From: Ciborinia camelliae | Lineage: Eukaryota; Ascomycota; Leotiomycetes; Helotiales; Sclerotiniaceae | Assembly: GCA_025890175.1 (NCBI GenBank) | Contig: JANPYM010000004.1 | Location: 1,061,134 to 1,125,133 of the forward strand | Direction: 5' to 3' | Length of the DNA: 64,000 nucleotides | Shown: in pieces, positions 1 to 10,140 of the stretch | Layout of the letters: the number at the start of each line of letters is the position of its first letter | How positions within the stretch are numbered: position 1 is the first letter of the stretch | Position numbers and translations under genes: made by a program | Notes under the pieces: model-generated | Told to the model about the DNA's origin: nothing | Seen by the model: only the letters and a program-made list of their open reading frames with translations | The model's database searches: none

Positions 1-899
1 GATGCAGCCATTCAAAAGTTGTAGCCAACCCCGCAAATACCTTGGCAGGTGGATAATAGATTTTCCAAATTCCAAGGGTTGAATAGCCCCGCCATGTAAA
101 TTGTAACAATAATAGTAATAATGATACCTAATAAATTATAATAGAGGCATATTCGTGCTAGCCTACTTAGGTAGGTAGCTACAGATGTGGAGTTCACCAT
201 GATATAATGTTTGTGTCCTGAAATGTAGGGAAGCGTGGGCAGGGGAATGTCGCCGTCGATGATGACAATCAATCAAAGGATACCTACTGATGGTTATATC
301 TCCCAGAATGAACTATTGTATAGTAATATGTATATTGATCATGAGACTGAACCTGCCATAGATAAACTGCTTCACAGCCATGTGCTTGCTTGCTCATACG
401 GAGTAACAAGTAACCAACTTGGAAAGCTGGCAACTCGTATGTATAGATATATAGATCATAAAATGAAACAACAACGAGATTAATTTCCTCGAGGTCGAGA
501 TTAACGACAGATCCTTCCTTCTCAGAACATATGTTATGACGATACCAATAGCATAACGCTACCGGCGTGTCATATCCCCTAGCGCTACCACTTTGAAGAT
601 CAAGCAGCGTCGTGGATTGATGCTCATGAAGAGGAAAGAAAAGTTTTGTCGCGAAAATTTCAATAAATGGACCCGAGTTCTCGATCACGTGCTTATAATT
701 CTTAGTCATTGATGTCTTTGAAATTCTCGAGACTTGATTCGTCTAATTTTATAGAGACATAACCGAGGCGCGGGAAACCGATACCTTCCGCATCAACGAC
801 GATAATATCAAGATCTTAGTGCCGTTGTATCTTTGTTGTGCAATCGATCCCTTTCAATTGTTCCGCGACAACGTTAGGAATATAATCAATTTAATCAAA
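1..899. other. Intergenic flank upstream of sdhC
   Basis: No gene supported. Short open frames on both strands (the longest is 141 codons on the minus strand at 284-709) have no recognisable motif and no splice context. The stretch before position 900 should contain the sdhC promoter and 5' leader. A lone GATCACGTG E-box lies near 683. Confidence 0.5.
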
Positions 900-1610
900 A
901 TGTTTTCACAAAGAGCAACCCAACAATCGCTGCGCCGGCGTAAGTCTCCCAGCCCAATCTAGATACCATCCCACCTCGATGAGGACTGCCTATACATATC
1001 GTTCATCTGCTAACACTTCTCGCAGTTGCTGCTGGTCAGCCATCACTCATCTCCCAATTAGCCATGAGGAGACTCGCAGCTCCTGCAGTCATAGGCGCAT
1101 CAATGCAAACTAGGTTTGCCCCTCCAAATCAATTCCCGAAAGCTTGACAACAACTAACATTCTTTAAGACCAGTAACCACCCAAAAGTTAACCCCCAAAG
1201 AGAGCTACAACATTCTCGTAGAGCAACGCAAACTCCGACCTACCTCCCCCCATCTCACAATATACCAACCTCAAATTCCTTGGATTATGTCCGCCCTCAA
1301 CCGTATCACCGGCTGCGTTCTGTCCGGAGGTTTTTACGTTTTCGGCGCAGCATATCTTGTTTCGCCTTTATTCGGTTGGCACTTAGATACTGCTAGTATG
1401 GTGGCTGCATTTGGAGCTTGGCCTTTGGCTGCAAAGGTTCTGGCTAAGTTCTCGCTGGCTTTGCCATTCACATATCATTCTTTCAATGGATTGAGACATT
1501 TGGCTTGGGATATGGGAACGACTTTCAAGAACGCTCAGGTTGTCAAGACGGGATGGGCGGTTGTTGGTGTAAGCGTTGCTAGTGCTTTGGCGTTGGTTGC
1601 ATTTTTGTAG
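900..1610 (+). CDS. sdhC: Succinate dehydrogenase cytochrome b subunit (SdhC), mitochondrial
   Basis: Large membrane-anchor subunit of respiratory complex II in the inner mitochondrial membrane; it helps bind haem b and forms part of the ubiquinone site. Three exons: 900-939, 1026-1113 and 1169-1610 (GTAAGT and GTTTGC donors, CTAAC branch points), giving 189 residues. The first ~45 residues are Arg/Ser/Ala-rich, as in a mitochondrial presequence. The family signature RPTSPHLTIYQ starts at residue 66 and is followed by SALNRITG. YHSFNGLRHLAWD at 145-157 holds His146, the haem-ligand position of the family. Three hydrophobic helices follow the signature. SDHI-relevant positions read P80, A85, N87, V93, H146, M158 and V168. 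The 1169 acceptor was chosen because the alternative at 1174 breaks the frame. Confidence 0.95.
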
Positions 1611-2019
1611 GTTAGGGTTGGGAGGGGCGAATTGGGAAGAATTGTAAGAAGAACAAATGAGGCATGGGCAACAATCATTGATTTGTGAGGACTCGCGAAG
1701 GATTTCATGGTGCTTGAGTACATCGTTGAAAATTTCTCGTATTATATGCACGTTAATGTTCGATTGTTCCTGGTTGCATCAGCCACCCAGGCCAACTTTC
1801 GCGTTGTTTGGAATAATAAATTTCCTAAACCTAAGATACCACCATTATGATCAGCTATTCTTACCAGACCCATATCTTCAGCGAAACTAAAAACGAAAGC
1901 CCTCTGTTTCCAGCCCACCAAGTCATTATCAGGGTGGTGATATTGCCAAGTGGTAACCAATCTGCAAATCTCCCCTCCATTTCAATATATATCTCGAGAC
2001 AAATGAAGGTCCATTCAAT
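1611..2019. other. Convergent 3' intergenic region
   Basis: Space between the 3' end of sdhC and the 3' end of the minus-strand gene ending at 2020. It should hold both 3' UTRs and polyadenylation signals. I see no further gene. Confidence 0.4.
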
Positions 2020-2769
2020 TCAAACAACTACTCTCCCACGATCAACGAATACCACCTCGCTCCACCGAAAGTTATCTCAAGCAAGTCCACCGATCAGAAG
2101 CGTCCCGAACAGTCTTGGAAATTCGTTTCATACGTCGAGCTTTGAATTTATCACCCTAGAGATCTTACCAGAGGTGTAGCTGTTAGCAGAAGAAAATTGA
2201 CCGGGCTTATATGGACTTTGATAGGAGTCGAGCAGGGGCGTGTCTTTATGTCTAAATGAGGGTGTACTCTGATTTGGGTTGTATTGATAGTCAAGTCCAC
2301 CACCGCTCCCATAATTTCCTTTTCTATGGTTGTCGTAAAGGTTTCTATCATCGTTACTAGTATTTCCTCCGCCAAAAGTCATCTTGTAGCCTGAATTGAA
2401 ATTGTTCTCGGCTCCAGACTCATCATATGTACTTTTAGATGGACCTTTTCCACGCCATCCAGCACCTTCAATCCTCAGAGTTGGGTCTCCCACATGATTC
2501 TCATCTTCATGATGGACCTGTGGGTAATGAGTCCGTGGCCGATGAGCGTGTGAAGATTTTCCCTCATGTTTACAATGGGTTTTCGAGCAGTCGGTCCCTG
2601 AGCGATGAGGGCGGGAAGTCCTTTTCTCGCGTCTATTCTCGAGTTCGCAGTGGGTATGTTCACAATGGATATGGGAGCAATGGGGTTCTGAAAACCTGGG
2701 AATAACTCCGTAGAGATTCGGCACCTCCCATTCTGTCTGTTGTATCTGTTGAATCTCTCCAGGTGTCAT
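2020..2769 (-). CDS. Unrecognised lineage-restricted protein with His/Cys-rich insertion (tandem paralogue 1)
   Basis: I do not recognise the family. Exons 2169-2769 and 2020-2075 give 218 residues. The intron (GTAAGA donor) falls in phase 1 just after Tyr-Thr-Ser, the same place as in the neighbouring gene at 3822-4398. The two proteins share a core here beginning GAGWRGKGPS and continuing through NN-x3-GYK-x2-FGG, plus a C-terminal Pro-Gly-Gln-(Phe/Tyr) element. Residues ~30-90 form an insertion absent from the neighbour, rich in His and Cys (HCSHIHCEHTHC, then DCSKTHCKHEGKSSHAH); a metal-binding role is conceivable but unproven. No signal peptide or membrane segment is seen. An in-frame TGA lies directly before the chosen ATG, so the start is bounded. 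The acceptor of exon 2 was picked because it keeps phase and gives a short tail like the paralogue's; this is inference. Confidence 0.55.
2530..2639. repeat. Imperfect 63-bp tandem repeat inside the His/Cys-rich coding region
   Basis: Two diverged units, 2530-2576 and 2593-2639, share GCCGATGAG/GCGATGAG, GAAG and TTTTC blocks at a spacing of 63 bp, i.e. 21 codons. The repeat encodes successive His/Cys-containing segments, so the insertion probably grew by in-frame duplication. Confidence 0.45.
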
Positions 2770-3821
2770 TCAGTCTATCCCAGGAAGACCACCTACGGCT
2801 ATCGTTGGATACATAGCCCCCTGGTGACCAAAGTTGTAATCATTATTTCGTTCCATATAATGTTGGGTTGAACTCCGTGCATGGGGATTACCATCTGATG
2901 GCGTAGAGTTATCATATGAATTTTTTGAATACATAGTTGCAGTAGTCAAAGGACCTAAGATAGAAATTGGAACCATGAAACCGGATTGGCAATCATTTGT
3001 AAAAAATGGCAGCATGAAATTTGTTATCTACAGTAGGAGTCGGGCAGTGTTGCCCATCAGCTATCCCGGATTATTGATTGGCTGCCCGATTTGTCTCATT
3101 CCGCCCGAATAATTAGTCAATGGGGCGTTTTTGTGACAGGGTAAACCAGACGGGAATGCATTCAGCCTCGACAGCCCGATTGTGCAGACATGAGTTACTT
3201 CTGCAGTCGTATGCGTACAGTACTTTATTATTGCGACTTTTTTATTCGCATCAACATAACCTCACCGGCTAAAGACCAAATTTGTATGCTTCCCGATTCT
3301 CATTTTATTAACTCTCATATGGTAGCAGCCTATCAAATCCGTCTTGGGGGTTTCAGCGTTAGAAATTTAACAAAACAGCTGCTACATCTCAATGATCCAG
3401 ACTGTCATAGGCACACATAAAAACTGTAGATTTAGTCGCCTTCCACCATACAGATTTGAGAAAATATGGTCATAATATCGAAACGAATAAGTAGATTAAC
3501 TTCGTCTCTTGGATCTCGTCGAACATGCCATAGGCATTACGGACATTGAGACACCATCTGTACGAAAACCAGTTACCGGTCCATGGTCACTCTCGATCAT
3601 GGGTTGCGATTCCTGAGATTCGCTTTTGTAGCATTGCGGATGAATGCTCGAGCCATATGGATGCAGTAAATTGCCAGCCGATGCTCCTCTTGTATTCTGG
3701 TGATTCTTTCTCCTTCTCCTTGCACATCTATTGGGATTGTGATTTGATAAATCCCCAGGCGTCGAGACCATGTTGCAATCCTCCCCAGCGTCCTCTGAGA
3801 TCTCCAAATATCTCCACTCTT
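2770..3821. other. Intergenic region between tandem paralogues
   Basis: Upstream region of paralogue 1. About 50 bp around 3038-3085 resemble 4518-4575 upstream of paralogue 2 (shared CATCAGCTA and CCGG-N-TTATTG), as expected for a segmental duplication that took in the promoter. An 81-codon frame at 2770-3015 lies in phase with paralogue 1 but is closed by TGA. A 110-codon minus-strand frame at 3496-3825 is out of phase with paralogue 2 and was not called. Confidence 0.4.
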
Positions 3822-4398
3822 TCACACATAATCTGCATCCACAGTCATCTTCTACAACTATAGGAAGGAGCGATTCCTGGCCGTGAAATGAAGAGCCTAA
3901 CAGTACTTGGTTAGTTATATCTCTAAACTACCACGTACAATACTCACTACTAGTGTAATTCCCATAGACCAAGTATTGCCCAGGGTAATAAGAATCTTGA
4001 TCAAGACCGAGATAGTGCATAGTTGAGCTCGAGCCTGTCGAATTTACACCCTCGGCGGCACCATTGGTATTGTCATCTCCTCCGTTACCACCATCTCCCC
4101 CACTAATATCGCCATCTCCATTTTCATTACTATTATCCTCGTCTTGGTTTTCTTGGCCACCGAATTTTATCTTGTAACCTTTACCTAGATTATTCTTGGT
4201 TCCAAGATCATTATATTCCTCTTCAGATGGATTTTCTCCGCGCCACCCAGTTGCTTGAAAATAGCACTCATATTCGTCGTGATTCTGACGAGGCTTGGAA
4301 CAAGCTCCCGCATATCTACCAGCGTTCTGTGAATGCCTGAAATCAACCTCCATGTATGCATGAAACGTATTATACTCTTGTTCATCAAGATCCGACAT
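3822..4398 (-). CDS. Unrecognised lineage-restricted protein (tandem paralogue 2)
   Basis: Function unknown. Exons 3948-4398 and 3822-3895 (GTGAGT donor, CTAAC branch point, TTAG acceptor) give 174 residues. The core ATGWRGENPS ... NN-x3-GYK-x2-FGG matches the gene at 2020-2769, and the intron is at the same place (after Tyr-Thr-Ser, phase 1). Where paralogue 1 has a His/Cys-rich insertion this protein is compact; after the core it has a Gly/Asp/Asn-rich low-complexity tail (~residues 80-120) and ends in an acidic Glu-Asp-Asp-Trp-Asp segment. No signal peptide or helix is evident. The ATG at 4398 is preferred because its distance to the conserved core matches paralogue 1 once the insertion is removed. 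An in-frame ATG at 4542 would add 48 residues that are not conserved. Both genes lie on the minus strand, tail to head, consistent with tandem duplication. Confidence 0.6.
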
Positions 4399-4998
4399 TC
4401 TCCTTAAATAAGAATGGAAGCAATGATAGTCAGCATGGATTGTAAAATTGGATGCGAATATGGAATTTGATTGAGTCCAGATGCATATGAAGCGCGAGAC
4501 AAGGTTTTGGCAAGCTGTTCGGGCTGTGCTGCTGACACGCATCAGCTAATCCGGCTTATTGCATCTAATCGATCGGAATTACCTTATCCCACTCACCAGA
4601 TATATCCCTTCCACCCTAGGCATTGTTTTGAGGCTTCCTTTTGAGACTTCCTTTAGAGTATTTAGATATGAGAGGAGATAAATCGAGGTTGATTAATTGG
4701 TTGGATTTCAAAAATATCACATTTGAGTCACATCATGGAAAGTATATTATTGTTTGAAATGGCATAGAATCATCAAAATGCTTTCACTTAATGATGATGA
4801 TGGAGGCGTTGATTTTTAAGCTTCAAAAATGTCTCTTCTGAGGGTAGAAGGGATAGTTAGTCCCCGCGCAGCCTAATGATGCGTTCGTTTATACAGCCAC
4901 ACCTGATATACTTCATTTTCTTATTTGCATCACCACTGCCTCGCCACAAAACAGAATCATCAAATTTTCATGACAATGACAGCTTAAATAAAGAGAGG
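4399..4998. other. Divergent promoter region
   Basis: Shared upstream region of the minus-strand paralogue 2 and the plus-strand DUF6594 gene. It contains the 50-bp segment (4518-4575) also found upstream of paralogue 1. Alternative upstream starts for both genes (4542 on minus, 4876 on plus) fall inside it. Confidence 0.4.
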
Positions 4999-5972
4999 AT
5001 GTCAGTACCAGAGTATCTTCCAGGATTCGCTGAGTTTTCCCATTTTATCGCAAGTGATGATGTACTCTCTATCTATCGCCGCTTCGAAACCTTAAATGCA
5101 CGGAATAACTTGTATCTACAAGCTGAACTCCAGTCTCTTGAGTTCAAGCTCAATAGGTTGGACGAGGAAGATGCTTCTTTCATCAGAATTGGTGCCCCAG
5201 GTAGTGAAAAAGATAATATAGAAGAAGCGGCACGAGTATGGGAAAGTTTCTCTGCTCAAGTCGACGCAGGAGTTGATAGACAAGTGAAGAGAATGAATCT
5301 TGTTATACGAATTCGAGAGGTCATGAAGGAATATGGTAGTTATTTGAATTTGCATCAACTGGGATAGCTATCACTAATTGGTTTGTACAGAAAAGTCCCT
5401 CCTCCGACGCTCTCAAATTCTCTCCCTTCCCACACCCAGCTCTCAATCACTTGATGCTTTCACTAGTTTCTTCCGCACTAAAACGCCATTTTTTGGCCCC
5501 AGTTACGAGCTTTTATCTTCCTCGGGGTCTCTCGTTTCTCTGAAGCAACAAACCGAAGGGCCGGATCGACTCTCAACATTTATCGAACGCTATTTCGGCT
5601 ACTATCTAGCTATCCCCGATACCACTCGGCCAAAGTCATGGGAACCACTCTATTATTTCCCAGCCCGACGCGTCGCTAGAGTTGTAGCGTTTCTCAGCGT
5701 TCTAATATGTGCACTCTTAATGATGGGTGCAATTCTCACACTTTATTACATCCCAAGCACACAAATGGGAAAAAGGTTAGCTGCAGTTGGTGCCTTCACA
5801 ACCGCATTTGCTACAGCGGTCGTGCTGCTGACGAATGCGAAGCGAGGTGAAATTCTTGGGGTTTCTGCTGCGTGAGTATTAACTTCATGCCATTTTGGTA
5901 GTTACACAAGTTAATTTGAGCTTTAGATATGCGGCGGTGCTGGTGGTATTTTTGAGTGCACCATCGCCTTGA
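4999..5972 (+). CDS. DUF6594-domain membrane protein
   Basis: Fungal protein of the DUF6594 type; biochemical role unknown. Exons 4999-5335, 5391-5871 and 5927-5972 give 287 residues with correct phases. The N-terminal half has the family pattern of a Pro-Gly-Phe start, YRRFETLNARNNLYLQAELQ, then SLEFKLNRLDEED, predicted to be a helical, coiled-coil-like region. The C-terminal half begins with YYFPARRVARVVAFLSVLI and holds three hydrophobic helices, ending AYAAVLVVFLSA, the usual last membrane segment of this family. The last 46 bp exon is needed to complete that helix. An in-frame ATG at 4876 would add 41 residues with a hydrophobic stretch; it has a poor start context and 4999 is closer to the usual family start. 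It is transcribed away from the two orphan paralogues. Confidence 0.8.
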
Positions 5973-6341
5973 GATTTGTAGGGCTTTACGAATCATGATA
6001 GGATTTGTCTCTCCCAGCTTGGATGACAGGTTCCAGCGCACGTTCACGTTTGTAATGAGGCACTTCCAATACAAACACTCAAGAATAGTAGGTATGCACG
6101 CTGCCGCATCAGCCCTGAGCAATTCCGATGGAAAAGAAAATGGATGATAAGCCACAAATTGCTTTTTCACTTACCTTCAAAGCCCGCTTGAAGTCCGATT
6201 TTGTGACTTTTTTTTTCATGGCCAGCGTGTTTTGACTCGTCTCAATTATCTTGTGATCGAATAACCTCTTCAAAACAACCCGCTCTCCCAGAAAAATCAT
6301 CTACTTTCACTTGAAACTACGACGTCAATAATAAACCAAAT
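5973..6341. other. Intergenic
   Basis: Downstream of the DUF6594 gene. No supported gene; open frames on both strands are short and carry no motif. Confidence 0.4.
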
Positions 6342-6818
6342 ATGTCAGTGGTACATCATGGACCTAAACATACTAGCCGAGCTAGATTTCATCGAAGGCA
6401 TCAAAACCAGAATCGAACCAAATTTCCCCCAGTCAGTCGCACTCGGCCTGCACATTCTCGTGTCGTCAATACTAGTCAGGTCCGTAAAACAAAGCTACGA
6501 GAAATCTCAGGCAACTCATCTACCACTCCTTATACTCCTGATCTCCACCACTCTCCCTGCCGACGATTTGGCAGAGCTCTCGAAAACTCCCGGGGACCTC
6601 TGCAACAATACTTCAAGCAGAACCCTAGAAAGGTTCTGTTAACTCGTCATCATCATGCCGAAGAAGCAAATTTGATATCGAATGAAGTGCCGATAGGATG
6701 GAAAGGGGAGCGTGAATGAGGTTGATATCTTGGAACAGACGCAAGCATATGATCAAGAACTTCGAGCTGCAACTTTGCGTATGCAAGAACTTGCAGCTTC
6801 TCGGTTGGCACGAACTTA
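6342..6818 (+). CDS. Possible small gene of unknown product
   Basis: Weak call. Two overlapping frames are open: one from ATG 6342 (basic, 125 codons) and one from ATG 6358 (94 codons, acidic start then a hydrophobic run around ILVSSILV). If an intron is placed at about 6632-6695 (GTTCTG donor, GATAG acceptor), the first frame joins a helix-like C-terminus, EVDILEQTQAYDQELRAA, ending with TAA at 6818. The donor is not a good consensus and neither frame matches a family I know. It may be a decayed or non-coding region. Confidence 0.2.
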
Positions 6819-8273
6819 AATTCGGTTGTAAAGAGGCCTCCAGAATCTACCATCTCTACTATACACAGAGCAAAAGTTTACACTGCATCGGGGTCTTGTA
6901 TCTGCCAACCACAATCATGTCTTACCGACACCTGCTATTGTCTGCAGAGAATTGGCCAAACTTCATTAGACCAAGGGGGATCCAAGAACTGCAACGGCAT
7001 GGTTTGTTCACCATTAAATCAACAGTGTACGGCAAAAGTCAATTGATATTTCGGGGAATATGGAGCACTTGATATTTTGTGTGGCGTCAGGATTGGCAAA
7101 GGGGAAACTCACGCCCGAGAATCTCACTTGGGCGTCTTTGGGCAGCGTGTTTTGAAGATATTTGTTTGCTTTCGGAGTTAAAAAAGGAGGGTTTTATTTG
7201 AAGGGTAGGAGGGAATGAACTTACATATTCCTTATGCTGGCATGTTTAGTTGCGATCCACGAAGATATCCATACGAGGGGGCGTCTTGGAGGGTGAGGTG
7301 ATGCGGTTTACAAGCTTGCGAGAGAAATAGAAATCAATACAGCAATTCTTTACTTCACTCGTATTCGTTCCATCACATCCCCCTATTGCGAGTCACTCCC
7401 CACAACATATCACAAACCTACCAACTTCTCCAACCCTTCTCCTCCCCCAAATCCTCATTCAAATACCCATCCACCTCTACATCCCTACACTCTCTAGCTG
7501 AAAAGTACATCTTTATTCTAATCCACCACATCCATAAATTAATACCCAGATTCGCCGACAATTAGAAACAGCAGCATGATATAAAATAAACGACAATAAT
7601 GATCAATCGTTTACACTCTCCACCTCCACAGCTCTTAAGGGAGACAGAGGATAAAAACCAAGTGATCATGCTCGAAGATATATACATGAAACTTTTCATG
7701 ATTGGAAATCCAAGGGAATTTTATTCATTCATTTGAATCCTGCAAGTCTTCCATTCGAGAGCATTAGCAGGCAGGCCAAATACTCTCTCATGATGATATA
7801 ACCTTACCTTACCTAACCTAGTGTCTTCTCTTCCGTTTCCCGCTAACCATCAATTGAATTCCTTCCCCATCGAAAAATCCGGTACGAAATCCAACTTTCC
7901 ATCCATATTCATATACATAACAGCAACACACTTAAGTACATACATAGTACATATATAGCACACGCAGCTTTGAAGATGCCATATTGGCTAGATCTCCGTA
8001 TAATTAATTGTATGGTTCAAGGATGATTGGTGACATCTGGTGTCAAGAAATCATAGACACCTATCATCGAGGTAAATAAAGCTTAATCGCAAAATACCTA
8101 TCTAGTGGAATTCCTAAATCCTTTTGCATTTCTAGGCAAAGCTTGATTCAACTTGGTTAATTGAGAATTCTGAAACCTGGGCTGCATGTGGCTTTGTGAT
8201 GAGGTTGTGGATTGTGGCCCAGCCATATGGAAGGTATTTCATTCATATCTCGGGCTACCTAGGTATTGATTGG

Positions 8274-8545
8274 TTGGGTAGGTAGGTAGGTACTGTAGGA
8301 ATTTAGGATGTTGAATATGTATGCTTAGTAGGTAAATGATTGGCATGATAGGTAGGTAGGTAAGCATCGAATGGCAACTTTTTATTCCCAAAGGATTAGA
8401 TGAAGACGGGAGACAGGAGAGTCTCTGATGCTGATGCTGATGCTGATGCTGATTTTGATTTTGAGTAACCAATGATCCTACTCTACCGGTACTTGTGCAG
8501 TATCTTATCCATCATATAACCCTTACCTACCTACCTCCTACCTAC
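8274..8545. repeat. (AGGT)n / (ACCT)n tetranucleotide clusters
   Basis: Runs of TAGGTAGGTAGG at 8276-8292 and 8349-8362, and the complement TACCTACCTACC at 8524-8545. The same tetranucleotide recurs in most intergenic spacers of this window (near 9414, 21880, 52730, 53130, 57604, 59630). Confidence 0.7.
8425..8464. repeat. (CTGATG)n hexanucleotide microsatellite
   Basis: Five near-perfect CTGATG units followed by two TTTTGA units. Confidence 0.75.
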
Positions 8546-9070
8546 CTAGCCTTCATTCCACAACTCTCGCACAAAACATTCAGAAGATCTCTAATTAGGT
8601 ACCTACCTACTACCTAAGTACTCGTAAATATTCCGATTTATATTTCCCATAATTTAAATGAATGTATACCTACCTAATGGGATGTTTGTTTCTAATTAAT
8701 TATTATCGATTGTAATATATTCTTTATTCTATTGGGGCACCTTATTACCGCATTAGATATGGGGATTAAGGGGTAATACCGTAATACCTCCTAGGTAGGC
8801 ACTCCCCAGACATTTCATGCAGCTATTGAATCCTCCGCACGCCACTCCGCACAAACATGGAACCGTGCAGCGGGAAGTTCAAATTAAGCTTATGAGAGAT
8901 CTTTTGATAGAGTTTGTTTCACGATTCATGGTTGGTTCATCATTCATCCTCAAGCAAGTATCCATCCTTGAGTTTAATGTATCTAGGTACCCAATAATGG
9001 ATAAAGGTACCTAGTATTTAGGTTGATCGGACGGAACCTGTCATATTTAATTAGGTAGAATTGGCTTATT

Positions 9071-9071
<1 letters not shown>

Positions 9072-9103
<32 letters not shown>

Positions 9104-9122
9104 CTGGCTGATTGATTGATTC
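9072..9122. repeat. (TTGA)n tetranucleotide microsatellite
   Basis: About twelve TTGA/TGAT units, interrupted once by GGCTGGCTG. Confidence 0.8.
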
Positions 9123-9258
9123 CTCAAACTGAATCCTGGGCTACTTGTTATCAATTGATTATAAAAGATTATATAGATCAGCCTTCCTTCTTCTTATAGG
9201 TATGTAGGTACCTTACACTCTTATATATTACCCTCCTTCCTTCCCTTCTCAAGGCTCG

Positions 9259-9300
9259 GTGTATGTGCATGTGCATGTGCATGTGTATGTGTATGTGTAC
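9259..9300. repeat. (ATGTGC)n/(ATGTGT)n microsatellite
   Basis: Hexanucleotide array changing from ATGTGC units to ATGTGT units. It creates spurious open frames on both strands. Confidence 0.8.
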
Positions 9301-9413
9301 TGTAATTGGGTACCTTCCATTCTTATACTCTACTCCGCACAGTATATCCATCCCCGGGTACTGGCATAGGTGGTGCTCAACATCCACAACGTTGATCACA
9401 CAAATAACACAAA

Positions 9414-9446
9414 CTACCTACCTACCTACCTACCTACCTGCCTACC
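9414..9446. repeat. (CTAC)n tetranucleotide microsatellite
   Basis: Seven or eight CTAC units in a row, the longest perfect run of the ACCT class in the window. Confidence 0.8.
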
Positions 9447-10140
9447 ATACCTGGTACCTATGTGGTGGCGGTATATGGAGTACAGTCGGGTACATTCAAT
9501 ATCAGATCCTTCAGTCCCGGTCATTAACCTACATTTCCATTTCCCTTTCCATGTTCAAAGTCGACATTTAAAACTTGACCTTTCTCCAAATCTTCTTCCA
9601 CCTTTTGCCTCCTGCCTTTGGCGTCGTATTTCTGCTGCACTCACTTCAATCAATTGAAACTCACACATTATTATTATACCTACACTGACAGTATTCTGTG
9701 CGAGCTTGAGTTTGGAAATCTGGTGGCGTCAGGGTATTCACTTGGGGTGTTTTCCCCCTGCAGGAGAAGTTGCATCAACCCGATAAGAGGGCACCCATAC
9801 CACCCATACCACCCACCGCCATAGATTTCGGAATCAATCAATCTCCTGTATAGAAAATTCCTATTCGCCCAACAGGCTCATTTCACAGTAACACGACCTT
9901 TATTGGGAATTAATTTGGATTTGGCATTGGCATACCAAGTCACGACGCTTTAAAAGGATTCAGGACCACTTTAGAGAACTCTCATTGTCCCACAGATCTG
10001 TACTCCCGCACTCAAAAGGACAAATAACGACCATCTACCAAAGACAATACATACTGTCCATCGATAAATATTCTTGAACTTTCTAGTTTTTTTGTCTGGC
10101 TTCACGTTATTGAGGCTGCAGTGACTTATATGAGGTCATC

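Larger units (their letters stand above)
6819..10140. other. Long intergenic region rich in microsatellites
   Basis: About 3.3 kb without a supportable gene. Multiple AGGT/ACCT tetranucleotide clusters and other simple repeats (listed separately) occur from 8270 to 9450. The last few hundred bases should contain the promoter and 5' leader of the acyltransferase gene. Confidence 0.5.

Noticed and set aside
284..709. 141-codon minus-strand open frame upstream of sdhC
   Set aside because: No motif, no family resemblance, and a plus-strand frame overlaps it; it is likely chance in AT-rich DNA.
3496..3825. 110-codon minus-strand frame as the last exon of orphan paralogue 2
   Set aside because: It is out of phase with the spliced first exon; the in-phase exon stops at 3822.
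9178..9657. Overlapping open frames of 70-100 codons around 9.2-9.6 kb
   Set aside because: They are produced by the ATGTGC and CTAC microsatellites and encode simple repeats on both strands.
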